Source of the DNA: Anaeromyces robustus
Taxonomy: Eukaryota; Neocallimastigomycota; Neocallimastigomycetes; Neocallimastigales; Neocallimastigaceae
Direction of reading: 5' to 3'
Assembly: GCA_002104895.1 (NCBI GenBank)
Contig: MCFG01000029.1
Span: forward strand, 116,001 to 180,000
Length of the DNA: 64,000 bases
The position numbers were made by a program, and so were the translations under genes. The notes under the pieces are model-generated. The model was not told the DNA's origin. It worked only from the letters and a program-made list of their open reading frames with translations, and made no database searches. Shown here in pieces: positions 1 through 12,818 of the stretch; within the stretch, counting starts at the first letter, position 1, and each line of letters begins with the position of its first letter.

Positions 1-27
1 AAATAATTTTTTTTTTCTTTAATAATT

Positions 28-1572
28 CTAATATAATATTAATAGTAATAATACAAATAATATTATAGAATTAGGATGAACACTATATCCATTAGATTTA
101 CTATCACTTGAATAAACAATATGTTTACCATTATTAGCTAATAAACAAGTTTCACCTTTATAATTAATAATTTCTGTGGCACTAGTATCTTTTAAATATT
201 TTTTTATTATTTCAGGGGTAAATTCAATATTTGGATTTTCACTCATATAGGTAGCAATCATACCAGCAACTAAAGGTGATGAATAAGATGTACCATGTTC
301 AGTATAATTTTGTGAAACTATATTATCACCAAGAACTTTAGCTTTAATATTATATGGAGCATAAATATTAACACTAGGACCATAATTAGATTGTTCATGA
401 ATCGTATATAATTCATTTACTTTTTGACTAGCAATACCTCCTACACAAATAACATTATCAAAAGCACATGGTACATATTGTTGGGTTGAATCATTTGAAA
501 TATATTTACCATCATTTCCTGCAGCAGCAACAACTATACCACCTTTTCTAATAATTAAATCAACAATATCTTTAAGTTGATTATAACTTGAAGTATTTTT
601 TTCAAGATAGGATCCAAAAGATAAATTAATAATGGTTTTATGAGGACGAATTAAATTTTCATAAGCAAATTGTAATCCTCCAAAAATTTCTAATTGATTT
701 ATATCATCATTAATATTAAATAAAGATATACCATAAATATTAGCACTTTTTGCAACACCATAATTTAATCCTGCTGCTACATCAGCTATAATTTCTCCAT
801 GAGGATTTAAACAAGAACCACAATAAGTATTTATATTATCAGTAGAACCAACACCATCTCTTATATTAGCTACACATTTAGCCGTACGTTCTTCATTTGA
901 AAATTCCGAATATCTAAAATTAAAATTATTATCCATAACAATAATGTCAATATCTTTACCAGCAGATGATGGATAATAATAATTTTTGTCGTATTTATTT
1001 ACGACATCTTTATTATATTTTCCTTGAGATATTAAAGATAAATGTAATGATGCATTTTCTTGTACTTTTAAACCTTTCCAATGGGATTCAGTTAAAATTT
1101 CTTTTTCATCATAATACTTATTCAAAGTAAAAATATTTTCTGAATTTGAAATACAATCATATACGTTATCTATTGATGTAATATTATTTGATAATGATTC
1201 AGAAAGATAAGTATATAAAACAACACTTCCATTAGCAGAAGAAACAGGATAAGAATTGGAAATTTTTATATCATTACTACCATTGTTTCTTTTTCTTAAT
1301 TTGGAAGTGGTTTTTAAAATTTCTAATTTTTCAGGATATTGATATGTATTTATATTATCAACAATTAAATTATCAATTTCATCTATCAAAGATTCAATAA
1401 ATAATTGAGATCCATCACGTTTTTTATTTTCAGAATATATTTTGAAGTCATCATCATAAGTATTATTAACAAATACTAAATAATAACCTTCATTGTTTAA
1501 TTTTTTATTATGTCCAGCACAAATAATATTGATGAATAATAAAAATATACCTAAAAAATATAAATAATTCAT
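28..1572 (-). CDS. Secreted subtilisin-like serine protease (peptidase S8)
   Basis: A 514-residue subtilase. The catalytic triad is readable: Asp214 in IIVMDNNF, His258 in NPHGE, and Ser429 in GTSYSSP. The oxyanion-hole Asn353 sits in AAAGND. Residues 1-19 are a hydrophobic signal peptide, followed by a prodomain-like region to about residue 195 with a basic stretch (KLRKR, 91-95) that could be a processing site. The last 15 or so residues are strongly hydrophobic and end the protein, which fits a GPI signal or a C-terminal membrane anchor. Motif residues differ from textbook subtilisin (HGE rather than HGT, GTSYSSP rather than GTSMASP), but all catalytic residues are present. The family hydrolyses peptide bonds; a role at the cell surface or outside the cell is inferred from the two hydrophobic ends. 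The start is the first Met, directly before the signal peptide. No intron is needed. Confidence 0.9.
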   Translation of the reverse strand: MNYLYFLGIFLLFINIICAGHNKKLNNEGYYLVFVNNTYDDDFKIYSENKKRDGSQLFIESLIDEIDNLIVDNINTYQYPEKLEILKTTSKLRKRNNGSNDIKISNSYPVSSANGSVVLYTYLSESLSNNITSIDNVYDCISNSENIFTLNKYYDEKEILTESHWKGLKVQENASLHLSLISQGKYNKDVVNKYDKNYYYPSSAGKDIDIIVMDNNFNFRYSEFSNEERTAKCVANIRDGVGSTDNINTYCGSCLNPHGEIIADVAAGLNYGVAKSANIYGISLFNINDDINQLEIFGGLQFAYENLIRPHKTIINLSFGSYLEKNTSSYNQLKDIVDLIIRKGGIVVAAAGNDGKYISNDSTQQYVPCAFDNVICVGGIASQKVNELYTIHEQSNYGPSVNIYAPYNIKAKVLGDNIVSQNYTEHGTSYSSPLVAGMIATYMSENPNIEFTPEIIKKYLKDTSATEIINYKGETCLLANNGKHIVYSSDSKSNGYSVHPNSIILFVLLLLILY

Positions 1573-1627
1573 TATATATATATTATAATTTATATTATAA
1601 TTATTTTATTATATATATATATTATTG

Positions 1628-1685
1628 TATTGTATTTTATTGTATTTTATTTTATTTTATTTTATTTTATTTTATTTTATTTTAT
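1628..1685. repeat. TTTTA pentanucleotide microsatellite
   Basis: About ten TTTTA units with a few TGTA variants, starting some 50 bases upstream of the subtilase start codon. Confidence 0.9.
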
Positions 1686-2578
1686 CTTAATAACTTATTT
1701 ATATAATATATATATATATTGCTTTATTTTATTTTTTTATATTTTTTTTTCTTTTTTATTTAACGTTTTTTTTTTATATATATTTTTTTTTAGTTTTTTT
1801 ATTATTTTTTTATTTTTTTTTTAGTTTTATTTTAGTTAAATATATATATAATTTTTTATATTTTTATTTTATATTTTTTATTCTTTATATATATTTTTAT
1901 TTTATCAATTCTTTAAGTAGCTTTTTGTAGTTTTATTATTTTTTATTTTTTGCTTTTTTTAGTTCTTTTGTACTTTTCTGTCTCTTTTATATTTTTTATA
2001 TTAATTAAAGTTTTATTAAAATATGTTTATAAATTAATAAAAAATATGATAAATGATGATTAATGTTGAACAAAAATGTTATATTTGTTTTTTTTATGTA
2101 TTTTATTGATGATTGATGTTTTTTAATTAATAAAAAAAAAAAAAATTTTTTTTAAAAAAAAAAATGAAAAATAAAAATTAAAAATAATATATTATAATAT
2201 ATTACTCTTAATATTAAATATAATAAATAATATATCATAAATTTTATACATAATATAAAATTAATATATCACATATAACAATTTAATATATAACAAAAAT
2301 AAATATTTAAAATATAAGTTATATATTATATTATATTGTATTGTATTATATTATATTATATTTTTATTATATAGATTTCTTGACTTTTTTATATTTTATA
2401 TATTATAAATAAATAAATAAATAATATTGTAATAATTGTTATAATATTAAATAAATAATAAAATTATAATAAAAATAATAATTAATAAATAATAAAATTT
2501 ATTATGATTAATTTATTTATTATATACAAAATATTAATTATCATAAATTAACAAAATTTGTTATTGTTATTACAAATT

Positions 2579-2579
2579 T

Positions 2580-2612
<33 letters not shown>

Positions 2613-2795
2613 TATTTACTTATTTATTTATTTATTATTTATTTATTTATTTATTTATTATTTATTTAATTAATTATTTATTTATTTATTATTTATTTAT
2701 TTATTTAATATTTACTTATTTATTTATTTATTTATTTATTTATTTTACTTATTTATTTATTTATTTTACTTATTTATTTATTTATTTATTGATAC
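2579..2795. repeat. TTTA tetranucleotide microsatellite
   Basis: Imperfect TTTA array of about 215 bases with interspersed TTA and TTAC units. It creates a spurious Tyr/Leu/Phe/Ile ORF. Confidence 0.9.
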
Positions 2796-3217
2796 ATTTA
2801 TATATTTATCATAAAAACCTGTCATAAAAAAATTTTTTTTTTTTTTAATAATTAATATAAATAAGGAAAAATTAATTAATTATGATATTGACATGAAATT
2901 ACATGACAGAATGACAGGTAAAATTTATTATATTAAAATTTTATTCTATTTATTTTAATTTTTTTTTTTTTACATGACTTAATTTTATATAATATTTTAT
3001 AATATAAAATATAAAAAAATTTTTTAACACGTAATTTAGTTTATTTATTTATTTATTTTTTTATTAAAAATATATTCTATACCAAAAACAAAGTATTAAT
3101 TATTATTTCAAAATAAAAAATTAATTACTAGTATTACTAAATGTATTTAAAAATTGATTTTATTCAATATATATAAATATATGTTTAAAGTAAATCTTTG
3201 ATTTAATTCAAATCTTC

Positions 3218-3378
3218 TAAATTATTATTTTATTATTATTATTATTATTATATGATGCTGAAATTTTCTATTATACTTGTAAAAAAAAAAGAAATTAATA
3301 TTAAATTATTATTTATTTTTGTTTTGAATATAGAATATTAGTTTCTTTTGGAAGTATAATAGAAAATTTCAGTATTAT

Positions 3379-3409
<31 letters not shown>

Positions 3410-3415
3410 AATAAC
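3218..3415. repeat. Foldback (long inverted repeat) element, MITE-like
   Basis: A perfect 21-bp inverted pair (3258-3278 and 3352-3372, CTGAAATTTTCTATTATACTT) forms the core. The arms continue outward through matching TTA/TAA tracts to about 3218 and 3415. They continue inward through a 16-bp pair with one mismatch (about 3285-3300 with 3335-3350), leaving a loop of roughly 35 bases. Almost the whole 200 bp can fold on itself. I saw no clear target-site duplication in this A/T background. Confidence 0.75.
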
Positions 3416-4070
3416 ATTTATTAATGAATAATATATATACTATAATAAACCAAATTTTCAGGATGATATAAAAAATTATATATATATTGGTATAAATTTA
3501 AAATTTATAATTATAAAATATTACTATATTTCAATGATGCCATTTTTAATAATTTATATAATTATAATTACTTTTTAATCTTGTCTTAAATAAAAGATTA
3601 TGTGAACCTCATTTATCTAAAATCAATGGATTTTGTATTTTATCTACTTTTTTAATGATATATCAAAATTTTAAAATAACATTTTCAGTGTGTTTATTGA
3701 AATAGATAATTTAAAAGAATTATAAATAAATATAATAAATAATAAATAATGTATAAATCATAATTAATTTAAAATTTAATATTCATTTAAAATATATTTA
3801 TTATATTTCATTTTTTCTTACATTTTTTTTTTTTTTTTTTACTAATTTATTATGCTCTTTTATTAAAATAAAATAAATATTAAATGAATAAAAATTATAT
3901 GTAAAATAAATAAGAAAAAAAAATAATTATAATCATTTTTTAATTTTTATTTCTTTTAAAAAGAATATTTTTGACATTATTATTAAATATATAAAGAAAA
4001 AGAAAAGAATAAAATTATTTAATAATTATGTAAATAATATTATTTAATAAACATTATATATTATTTATTT

Positions 4071-4154
4071 ATAAATTTATTTATTTATTAATTTATTTAT
4101 TTATTATTTATTTATTTATTTATTTATTATTTATTTATTTATTTATTTTTACAT

Positions 4155-4213
<59 letters not shown>

Positions 4214-4225
4214 TTTATTTTATAC
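4071..4225. repeat. TTTA tetranucleotide microsatellite
   Basis: Near-continuous TTTA array of about 150 bases, interrupted by two TTTTTACA segments. Confidence 0.9.
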
Positions 4226-4478
4226 ATTTATTTTTTAAATTATAATAATATATTAACTGTATATTACCAAAATAGAATTTAAATAAAAGTTAAAGAATTC
4301 TTTATAATATTAATATAACTGTTACCTTAAATATATACTTGTATTTAAATAAATTTATTATACACTTAATTATTCTAAATAAGAAAAATAATGTAGTACA
4401 AGCTCATTTGTTTAACTATTTCTACAATTGTTAATATTATAAAATTGTAAATAATTTAAAAAGAAAAAGAAACAAAAT

Positions 4479-4482
<4 letters not shown>

Positions 4483-4522
<40 letters not shown>
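4483..4522. repeat. Poly-A homopolymer run
   Basis: About 40 consecutive A residues. Confidence 0.9.
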
Positions 4523-4523
<1 letters not shown>

Positions 4524-4830
4524 CATTAATAATTTTATAAGAAAAAATGTTTATTTATATATATATATAATTCTTTTAATAATTTAATAATACTTTAACT
4601 ATTAATTAAAATTTTATAATTAAACAAAAAATATCTTACATTTTATAAAAATAATAATTATACAAATTATAATTATTATAAAAAGTTTTAAAATTTTGAT
4701 TTTAACTTTTTTTAAATATTATGATTAATTAATAATTCTATAAAATATAGAAAAAAAGGTTTAATAAAAATATTACATACATATTTTTATAAGAAATAAT
4801 TATTGATACATCTTAAATCATATTCATATC

Positions 4831-4845
4831 TCTGGGTATCGAATT
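4831..4845 (+). promoter_or_regulatory. Conserved upstream element of the CotH-CBM18 array (copy 1)
   Basis: TCTGGGTATCGAATT lies about 250 bases before the start codon. Close relatives stand 180-205 bases before the second gene and the pseudogene. It is one of the few G/C-bearing islands in the upstream DNA. A regulatory role is inferred only from conservation and position; it may simply be shared ancestry. Confidence 0.35.
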
Positions 4846-5085
4846 AAATATAGTTTATGAATTAAATAAAAAAAATGTATCCACAGTTATCCATATAAAA
4901 TGAAATGAAAAAGAAAAAAAATCGTAAATAAAACATTTTTTTTCCTTCATAAAATATTTTTTATTTTATATTAATTATAAATTATATTCTAATATAATCA
5001 TAAAATATATAATACAAAAAAAAAAAAAAATTGAAAAGTATTCTAATAAAATAAAAAATATTATAAAAATAGAAAAGCAAATATA

Positions 5086-8000
5086 ATGAGGTGCTTTAAA
5101 TTAGTTACTGCTATTTTATTAGCAGCTAATGCCATACTTGTTAATTCTAAAGGTAATTATTTTTATGTTTAAAAATGAATAAATAAAAAAATAATAATAA
5201 AAATAAATAATATATCTTTTTAAAAATGAATAAAATAAAAGATAAAAATATAAATAAATAAATGAGTAAATAAATAAAATATGTCTTTTAAAATAAAAAA
5301 AAAATTCTTTTTTCGTTTTTTTTTTTTTTTTTTATTTATACTAATATAATAATAACTTTTTTTATTTTATTTTTTGAATTTTTAAGTAACATTTAAGGTT
5401 ATTGCTGTTTCTGGTACTCCTTATGTAGTTGTGAATAAGAAGAAATATTCTATGAAAGTTGAAGAATATCCAATTTATTCTGTTACAGTTAATGATGTTA
5501 ATGCTCCAGTAGAATATCATTATATATTAGGTAGTGAAGAAGAAAAATTCACTCGTACAGCTGATAGTGATACAACTTTGAATGATTTCTTTAATAGATC
5601 AGTTACAGTTAAAAAACATCCACTTTTCCCAATGGCATATGAAACTTATTCAACTCTTAAAAAATCTAAACTTTATGATGGTATATAAATCATAATATAA
5701 AAAATTCAATAATAATTAAAAAAGAATCAATATAAAAATATTTTTAATTATTAATGATTAATTATTAATTATTAATTTGTAATAACATATAATTTATTTA
5801 TAAAAAAAAAAAAAGATACTTTTGTTGCTACTTTCCTTATTGAAGGTAAAAAATCCGAAATTGATTACTTACATTCTCATCCAAATGAAGAAAAGAAATT
5901 TAATTGTACAATCACTTATGTCAGGTATTTAATTATATTTATTATTTTTTATATAATACATATAAATTATAAATATATATATATATATATAAATTATATG
6001 TATAATAAATAGTTTTTTTTTTATATAAAATAAATATTATTATTTTTAAATTATAATACAGTCCATACGGAATTAAAGTATTCCAAAATGGTGGTATTAA
6101 AATTAGTGGTCAATCAGTAAGTTTATTGATAATATAATTAAATAAATATTATAATGATTTAATTTATTAAATTTATTTAATCGTATATTAATAATACTTT
6201 CTTTCATTATTCAAAATTTATGAATCTTTTAATAATATTATATTAGACTAAATACAATAAAAAACTTAGTTATAAAATATCCGGTTTAAAATTAGATAAT
6301 GATAAAGAATTATATAGTCGTACAGGTCTTAAATTAAGAGGAGAATATGGTGATCCAAGTTTCTTAAGAGAAAAAACTTATTTTGATATGTTAAATAGTC
6401 TTGGTGTTCCAACTTCTCAATCTAAATTTGCTCGTCTTTACATTAATAAAACTCCTGTTGGTTTATTCCTTGTAACCGATGATTTCTCTAATAAACATTT
6501 CCTTAAAAGTGTATTCAATAAAGGTAAAAAGTTTGAAGCTGAAAATGCTATTATTAAAGTTAATTCAGGTGGTGATTTAAGTTATAAAGGTACTTCCAAA
6601 GATGTTTTAGAACCCTATTCTTATAAAGGTGATAATGAAGCAGCTAAAGATAGTAGTAGTAAAGGTTTACAAAAAATTAAAGAACTTTTAGTTCCATTTT
6701 TGAAGGATGCTGATAATTATCCAACAAAAAAGAAGTTAAACTTTGATATTAAAGCCTTTTTAAGAGCTATGGCTTTAGAATATCTTGCTCATGGTACCGA
6801 TAATTATTGGATGGTACAAGGTAATTATTTCATGTTTAGAAATAATGCTACTGAACAATGGCATTTTATTGATAGTGATTTTGATATGACTTTTGGTCAT
6901 GGTAGTCCAGATAAATGTCTTTCAACAACTCTTGATAATTATGTTTTAGTTAAAAATAAAGGAGATTCTAGACCATTTATTGATAATATTAGAAAAGTTA
7001 AAGAAAATGATGATTATTTAAAGAGTGCTGTTAAAAGATTAGTTCAAACCGCTTTTAATATTAATGCTGCTGGTCCTCGTATTGAATCTTTTGCTGAATT
7101 AATTAAAGAAGATGCTAAATGGGATTTCGGTTTAAAAAGAATGAATACTTATAGTGGAGATCATGAAGTTAAGGATAAACCTCATACTATATCTGATTTT
7201 GAAAGAGAAACTGGTAAAACTAGTACAAGTTATCCATGGGCAATTCAAAAATGGATTCTTGATAGAAGTAAAAAAGTTGCTTCTATTTATAAATTTGATA
7301 TACCATCTATGCCATTAAGTGATCTTGGTTACTTTGAACCTGAATATGAAGATAAAAAAGATAAAGATAAGGATAAGGATAAGACAACTACAATTGCTAC
7401 TACAACTACTACTACAACTACTACTACTGTAAATACTCTTCCAACGGCTAATGCTGGTGCTAAATGTGGTAAAAATATTGCTATTTGTAAAGAAGGTTTA
7501 TGTTGTAGTAAAAATGGTGTTTGTGGATCAACTACTGCTTATTGTGGATTAGGATGTCAAAGTGAATTTGGTAAATGTCTTCCAGTTGCTGGTTCAAGAG
7601 AAAAATGTGGTGCTAATGTAGCTGTTTGTCAAGAAGGTTTATGTTGTAGTAAATATAATTCATGTGGTTCAACTTCTAATTATTGTGGTATTGGATGTCA
7701 AAGTGAATTTGGTAAATGTCTTCCAGTTGTTGGTTCAAGAGAAAAATGTGGTGCTAATGTAGCTGTTTGTCAAGAAGGTTTATGTTGTAGTAAATATAAT
7801 TCTTGTGGTTCAACTTCTAATTATTGTGGGGTTGGATGTCAAAGTGAATTTGGTAAATGTAATCCTGTTACTACTACTACTACAAAGAAAACTAGCGTTA
7901 CTACAACCACAAAAACTACAATTGTAACTAATCTTCCAACTTCTAATGGAAAATGTGGACCAGGTATAGCTGTTTGTGTAGAAGGTTATTGTTGTAGTAA

Positions 8001-8313
8001 ATATGGTTATTGTGGTAAAACACCTGATTATTGTGGTAATGGATGTCAATCTGGATATGGTAAATGTGATCCATCTCTTATTACAACAACTACAACAACT
8101 ACTAAAAAAACTACTAAAATTACTAGAAAAACTACAAAAACAACTAAAAAAGTTACAACTACTAAAAAATCATCATCTTCCAATAGTGGTAAATGTGGAA
8201 GTGTATATGGTTCTTGTCCAAGTGGTTACTGTTGTAGTAAATATGGTTATTGTGGTAAATCAGATATGTATTGTTCCACTGGATGTAATAAAAGTTATGG
8301 TACATGTTGGTAG
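5086..8313 (+). CDS. Secreted CotH-kinase-like protein with five CBM18 chitin-binding modules (five exons)
   Basis: Exons 5086-5152, 5387-5680, 5816-5924, 6062-6116 and 6247-8313, all with GT..AG borders, encode 863 residues. The splice pattern is supported by frame continuity and by the identical structure of the next gene. Residues 1-22 are a signal peptide. The CotH domain covers roughly 25-540, with the acidic [11 protein letters not shown] motif placing the paired aspartates at 386 and 388. CotH proteins are atypical kinases first known from Bacillus spore coats and are common as surface proteins in early-diverging fungi. After an Asp/Lys and Thr-rich linker come five eight-Cys CBM18 (hevein-type) modules at about 580-619, 627-665, 673-713, 742-782 and 822-862, separated by Thr/Lys linkers. 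CBM18 binds chitin, so anchoring to the fungal wall is the likely role. Activity and substrate are unknown. First member of a tandem array. Confidence 0.9.
7591..7872 (+). repeat. Tandem 141-bp duplication of one CBM18 module
   Basis: Units 7591-7731 and 7732-7872 are nearly identical and each encode 47 residues, a whole chitin-binding module plus spacer. The neighbouring paralogue has only one such unit, so this is a recent in-frame gain here or loss there. Confidence 0.85.
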
Positions 8314-9309
8314 ATCTAAAATTAGAAAATAAAATTTATAGTTCTCTTTTTTATTTTTTTATTTTTTTATCTTTTAAAAAATTATAAATATATATATATA
8401 TATGTATGTATTTCATTAGAATAAAATAGAGTATATAATTTATAGTAAATAATAATATTTAAATATTTGAAAAAATTAATAAATAAATAAAATAATATTT
8501 TAATTTTTTTTTAATAAATAACAATGTAATAAAAAAAAAATATAAGCTATTTAATAAATAAAACTCATATATAAAATACCATTATATTATTTATTTAAAT
8601 AATATTACAAAAATATGATTATTAAATTTTTCCTAACTTTAACAAAAATGATATCTTCACTATAAATATATATAATAATATATATTATTATATCATTTTT
8701 TATAGATATAGATATTTTAAATCTTCTATAATAAAAGGTGTATGTTGTACAAAATTGTAGTATAAATATTAATAAATTTATATTACAATAGTTATATTTC
8801 ATATGTATTATATAGAATTGTGAATTAAATATTTTTTTTTTAAAAAATATTTTAAGTTAATTATTATAATTTAATAATTAAATAATAAATGTTATCTTAC
8901 TTTTATAAATAAAATAAATATACGAATGATTTTAAAGATTTTGATTTTAACTTTCTTTAAATTATATGATTAATTAATAATTCTATTAAAAGAAAATAAA
9001 AAAAAAATTAATATTATATAATATATTCATTGTAATAATATGAAAAAGAAATTGAAACATTTGAAAATAAAAAAAATTTTTTTTCTATTATCCTTTTTTT
9101 ATTTTGGGGTATCGAATAAGTTATTTAATTGATATAATAAGTATAAATTTTTTAGAAAACTACCTATAAATTAAAAAAAAAAAAAAAAAAAAAGTATAAA
9201 ATATTTTTTATTTTATAAAAAGAAATTTTAAAAAAAAAAAAAAAAAAAAAAAAATAAATATAAAAAATATAATAAAATAAATATACTTTTAAAAGAAAAA
9301 AAAATAAAC
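8314..9309. other. Intergenic spacer between tandem CotH genes
   Basis: No gene is supported. The A/T-rich spacer repeats blocks found upstream of the first CotH gene, for example the GATTTTAACTTT region near 8940 (also near 4700) and a TGTTGTACAAA block near 8750 (also near 12890). Confidence 0.7.
9104..9118 (+). promoter_or_regulatory. Conserved upstream element of the CotH-CBM18 array (copy 2)
   Basis: TTGGGGTATCGAATA lies about 200 bases before the start codon and matches the element upstream of the first gene at GGTATCGAAT. Function is inferred only. Confidence 0.35.
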
Positions 9310-12300
9310 ATGAGGTATTTTAAACTTGTAACTGCTTTTTTATTAGCAGTAAATACCTTACTTGTTAGTTCTAAAGGTAATTATTTTTATTTTATTTAAA
9401 AAGCATTTTCATGAATCAAAACTAGATTAAATATATATATATATTAGTTATTTATTTTTAAATATTAAATAGAAATTTATAATATCATTATACTTTTTTT
9501 TAAATATTAAAAATTATTATTTATATAAATATTATATTTTTTTATAATACAATTTTCTCATAACCTTTTAGTAACCTTTAAGGTTATTGCTGTTTCTGGT
9601 ACTCCTTATGTAGTTGTAAATAAGAAGAAATATTCTATGAAAGTTGAAGAATATCCTATATATTCTGTTACTGTTGATAATGTTAATGCTCCAGTAGAAT
9701 ATCATTATATATTAGGTAGTGAAGAAGAAAAATTTACTCGTACGGCCGATAGTGATACAACTTTAAATGATTTCTTTAATAGATCAGTTACAGTTAAAAA
9801 ACATCCACTTTTACCAATGGCATATGACACTTTATCAACTCTTAAAAAATCTAAACTTTATGATGGTAAATAATAATAATAATAATAAATAATAATATTA
9901 ATAACTAATAATAATAATAATAACATTATTATTATTATTATTATTATTATTATGGTTTTAATGATTTTTAAACCATAATTAAAAATATAAATAATATTAT
10001 TAATTTTATATAAATAAATAATAATTTATTTTTTTAATATATAATGAATTTATAATTTTTTTTATAAAAAAAAAAAAAAGATACATTCGTCGCTACTTTC
10101 CTTATTGAAGGTAAAAAATCTGAAATTGATTATTTACATGCTCATCCAAATGAAGATAAAAAATTTAATTGTACAATTACTTATGTCAGGTATTTATATT
10201 TATATTTATATATCAATAATAAAAAAAATATATTAATATAAATATAAATATTATATTTTTCAAAAAAAAAAAAATAATAATAATAATAATTATTTTTAAA
10301 CTATAATAATTTTTATAATATAGTCCATATGGAATCAAAGTATTCCAAAATGGTGGTATAAAAATTAGTGGTCAATCAGTAAGTTTATTGATAAAATAAT
10401 TAAATAAATATAATTATTATCTAATTTATCATATATTAATTATATATTATTAATACTTTTTTTTTCATTTTTTTAATTTAATTTTTAATAAATATAAATT
10501 TAGACTAAATACAATAAAAAACTTAGTTATAAAATATCCGGTTTGAAATTAGATAATGATAAAGAATTATATAGTCGCACAGGTCTTAAATTAAGAGGAG
10601 AATATGGTGATCCAAGTTTCTTAAGAGAAAAAACTTATTTCGATATGTTAAATAGTCTTGGTGTTCCAACTTCTCAATCTAAATTTGCTCGTCTTTACAT
10701 TAATAAAACTCCTGTTGGTTTATTCCTTGTAACTGATGATTTCTCTAATAAACATTTCCTTAAAAGTGTATTTAATAAAGGTAAAAAGTTTGAAGTAGAA
10801 AATGCTATTATTAAAGTTCATTCTGGTGGTGATTTTAGTTATAAAGGTGATGATAAAGCATCTTTAGAAAAATATGAATATAAAGGAGATAATGAAGAAG
10901 CTAAAGAAAGTAGTAGTAAAGGTTTAAAAAAAGTTAGAGAACTTGTAGTTCCATTAATGAAAGAAATTGCTTCTTATCCAGAAACAAAAAAAATAAATCT
11001 TGATGTTAAATCCTTTTTAAGAGCTATGGCTTTAGAATATCTTGCTTATGGTACCGATAATTATTGGATGGTACAAGGTAATTATTTCATGTTTAGAAAT
11101 AATGCTACTGAACAATGGCATTTTATTGATAGTGATTTTGATATGACTTTTGGTCATGGTAGTCCAAGTAAATGTGTTTCAACCACTCTTGATAATTATG
11201 TTTTAGTTAAGAATAAAGGAGATTCTAGACCATTTATTGATAGTATTAGAAAAGTTAAAGAAAATAATGAATATTTAAAAAGTGCTGTTAAAAGATTAAT
11301 TCAAACCGCTTTTAATATTAATGCTGCTGGTCCTCGTATTGAATCTTTTGCTGAATTATTAAAAGAAGATGCTAAATGGGATTTCAGTTTAAAAAGAATG
11401 AGTACCTATAGTGGAGATCATGAAGTTAATGATAAACCTTATACTATATCTGATTTTGAAAGAGAAACAGGTAAAACTAGTACTAGTTATCCATGGGCAA
11501 TTCAAAAATGGATTCTTGATAGAAGTAAAAAAGTTGCTTCTATTTATAAATTTGATATACCATCTATGCCATTAAGTGATCTTGGTTACTTTGAACCTGA
11601 ATATGAAAATAAAAAAGATAAAGATAAGGATAAAGATAATGATAAGACAACTACAGTTGCTGCTACTACAACTACTACAACAACTACTACTACTGTAAAT
11701 ACTCTTCCAACGGCTAATGCTGGTGCTAAATGTGGTAAAAATATTGCTATTTGTAAAGAAGGTTTATGTTGTAGTAAAAATGGTGTTTGTGGATCAACTA
11801 CTGCTTATTGTGGATTAGGATGTCAAAGTGAATATGGTAAATGTCTTCCAATTGCTGGTTCAAGAGAAAAATGTGGTGCTAATGTAGCTGTTTGTCAAGA
11901 AGGTTTATGTTGTAGTCAATATAATTCATGTGGTTCAACTTCTAATTATTGTGGGGTTGGATGTCAAAGTGAATTTGGTAAATGTAATCCTGTTACTACT
12001 ACTACTACAAAGAAAATTAACATTACAACAACAACCACAAAAACTACAATTGTAACTAATCTTCCAACTTCTAATGGAAAATGTGGACCAGGTATAGCTG
12101 TTTGTGTAGAAGGTTATTGTTGTAGTAAATATGGTTATTGTGGTAAAACACCTGATTATTGTGGTAATGGATGTCAATCTGGATATGGTAAATGTGATCC
12201 AACTCTTATTACAACAACTACAACAACTACTAAAAAAACTACTAGAACTACTAAAATTACTAGAAAAACTACAAAAACAACTAAAAAGGTTACAACTACT

Positions 12301-12450
12301 AAAAAATCATCATCTTCCAATAGTGGTAAATGTGGAAGTGTATATGGTTCTTGTCCAAGTGGTTATTGTTGTAGTAAATATGGTTATTGTGGTAAATCAG
12401 ATATGTATTGTTCCACTGGATGTAATAAAAGTTATGGTACATGTTGGTAG
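9310..12450 (+). CDS. Secreted CotH-kinase-like protein with four CBM18 chitin-binding modules (five exons)
   Basis: Exons 9310-9376, 9572-9865, 10081-10189, 10324-10378 and 10504-12450 encode 823 residues. The first four exons have exactly the same lengths as in the upstream gene (67, 294, 109 and 55 bases). A signal peptide (about 1-22) precedes the CotH domain with the same [11 protein letters not shown] motif. Four eight-Cys CBM18 modules follow at about 583-622, 630-668, 699-739 and 782-822. The main difference from the neighbour is the missing 47-residue module plus three small linker insertions. The introns differ much more than the exons, and intron 2 carries an ATT array. The product is probably exported and bound to chitin in the fungal wall; kinase activity is a family-level expectation that has not been shown here. 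Confidence 0.9.
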
Positions 12451-12785
12451 ATCTTAGATCTAAAATTAGAAAATAAAATTTACAGTTTTCTTTTTTATTT
12501 TTTTCTTTAATTTTTATTTTTTTCTTAAATATATATATATACATTTAGAATGAAATATAGTATATAATTATTATTAATAAATATTATTAAATAAATATTA
12601 GTTTTAAAAGATATAAAAAGAATTTATATTAAATTAGATTATAATGTATAATAAAAAAGAAAAATATAGATTATATTTTAACCTTTTGATAAAAAATATT
12701 ATATATATTAAAAAATATGATTTATATTAAATAAATAAACTCATATAAAATATGATTATTATGTTATTTATATATATTAAGAAAA

Positions 12786-12818
<33 letters not shown>

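Larger units (their letters stand above)
1573..5085. other. A/T-rich intergenic region
   Basis: No supportable gene on either strand. It holds pentanucleotide and TTTA arrays, a long foldback at 3218-3415, a 40-base A run, and the upstream region of the first CotH gene. Much of 4680-4740 reappears upstream of the second CotH gene near 8930-8990, so the tandem duplication included promoter DNA. Confidence 0.7.

Noticed and set aside
1630-1824. 64-residue plus-strand ORF of Phe, Ile, Tyr and Leu
   Set aside because: It is a reading of TTTTA and T-rich repeats with no family character.
2558-2827. 89-residue ORF in TTTA repeats
   Set aside because: Pure microsatellite translation; periodic Tyr-Leu-Phe-Ile only.
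7810-8332. Overlapping ORFs on both strands inside the first CotH gene (and the matching ones at 11935-12544)
   Set aside because: Shadows of Thr-rich and Cys-rich coding repeats; the CBM18 frame explains the sequence.
8605-8802. 65-residue minus-strand ORF
   Set aside because: A/T-biased composition, no motif, and not conserved in the other spacers.
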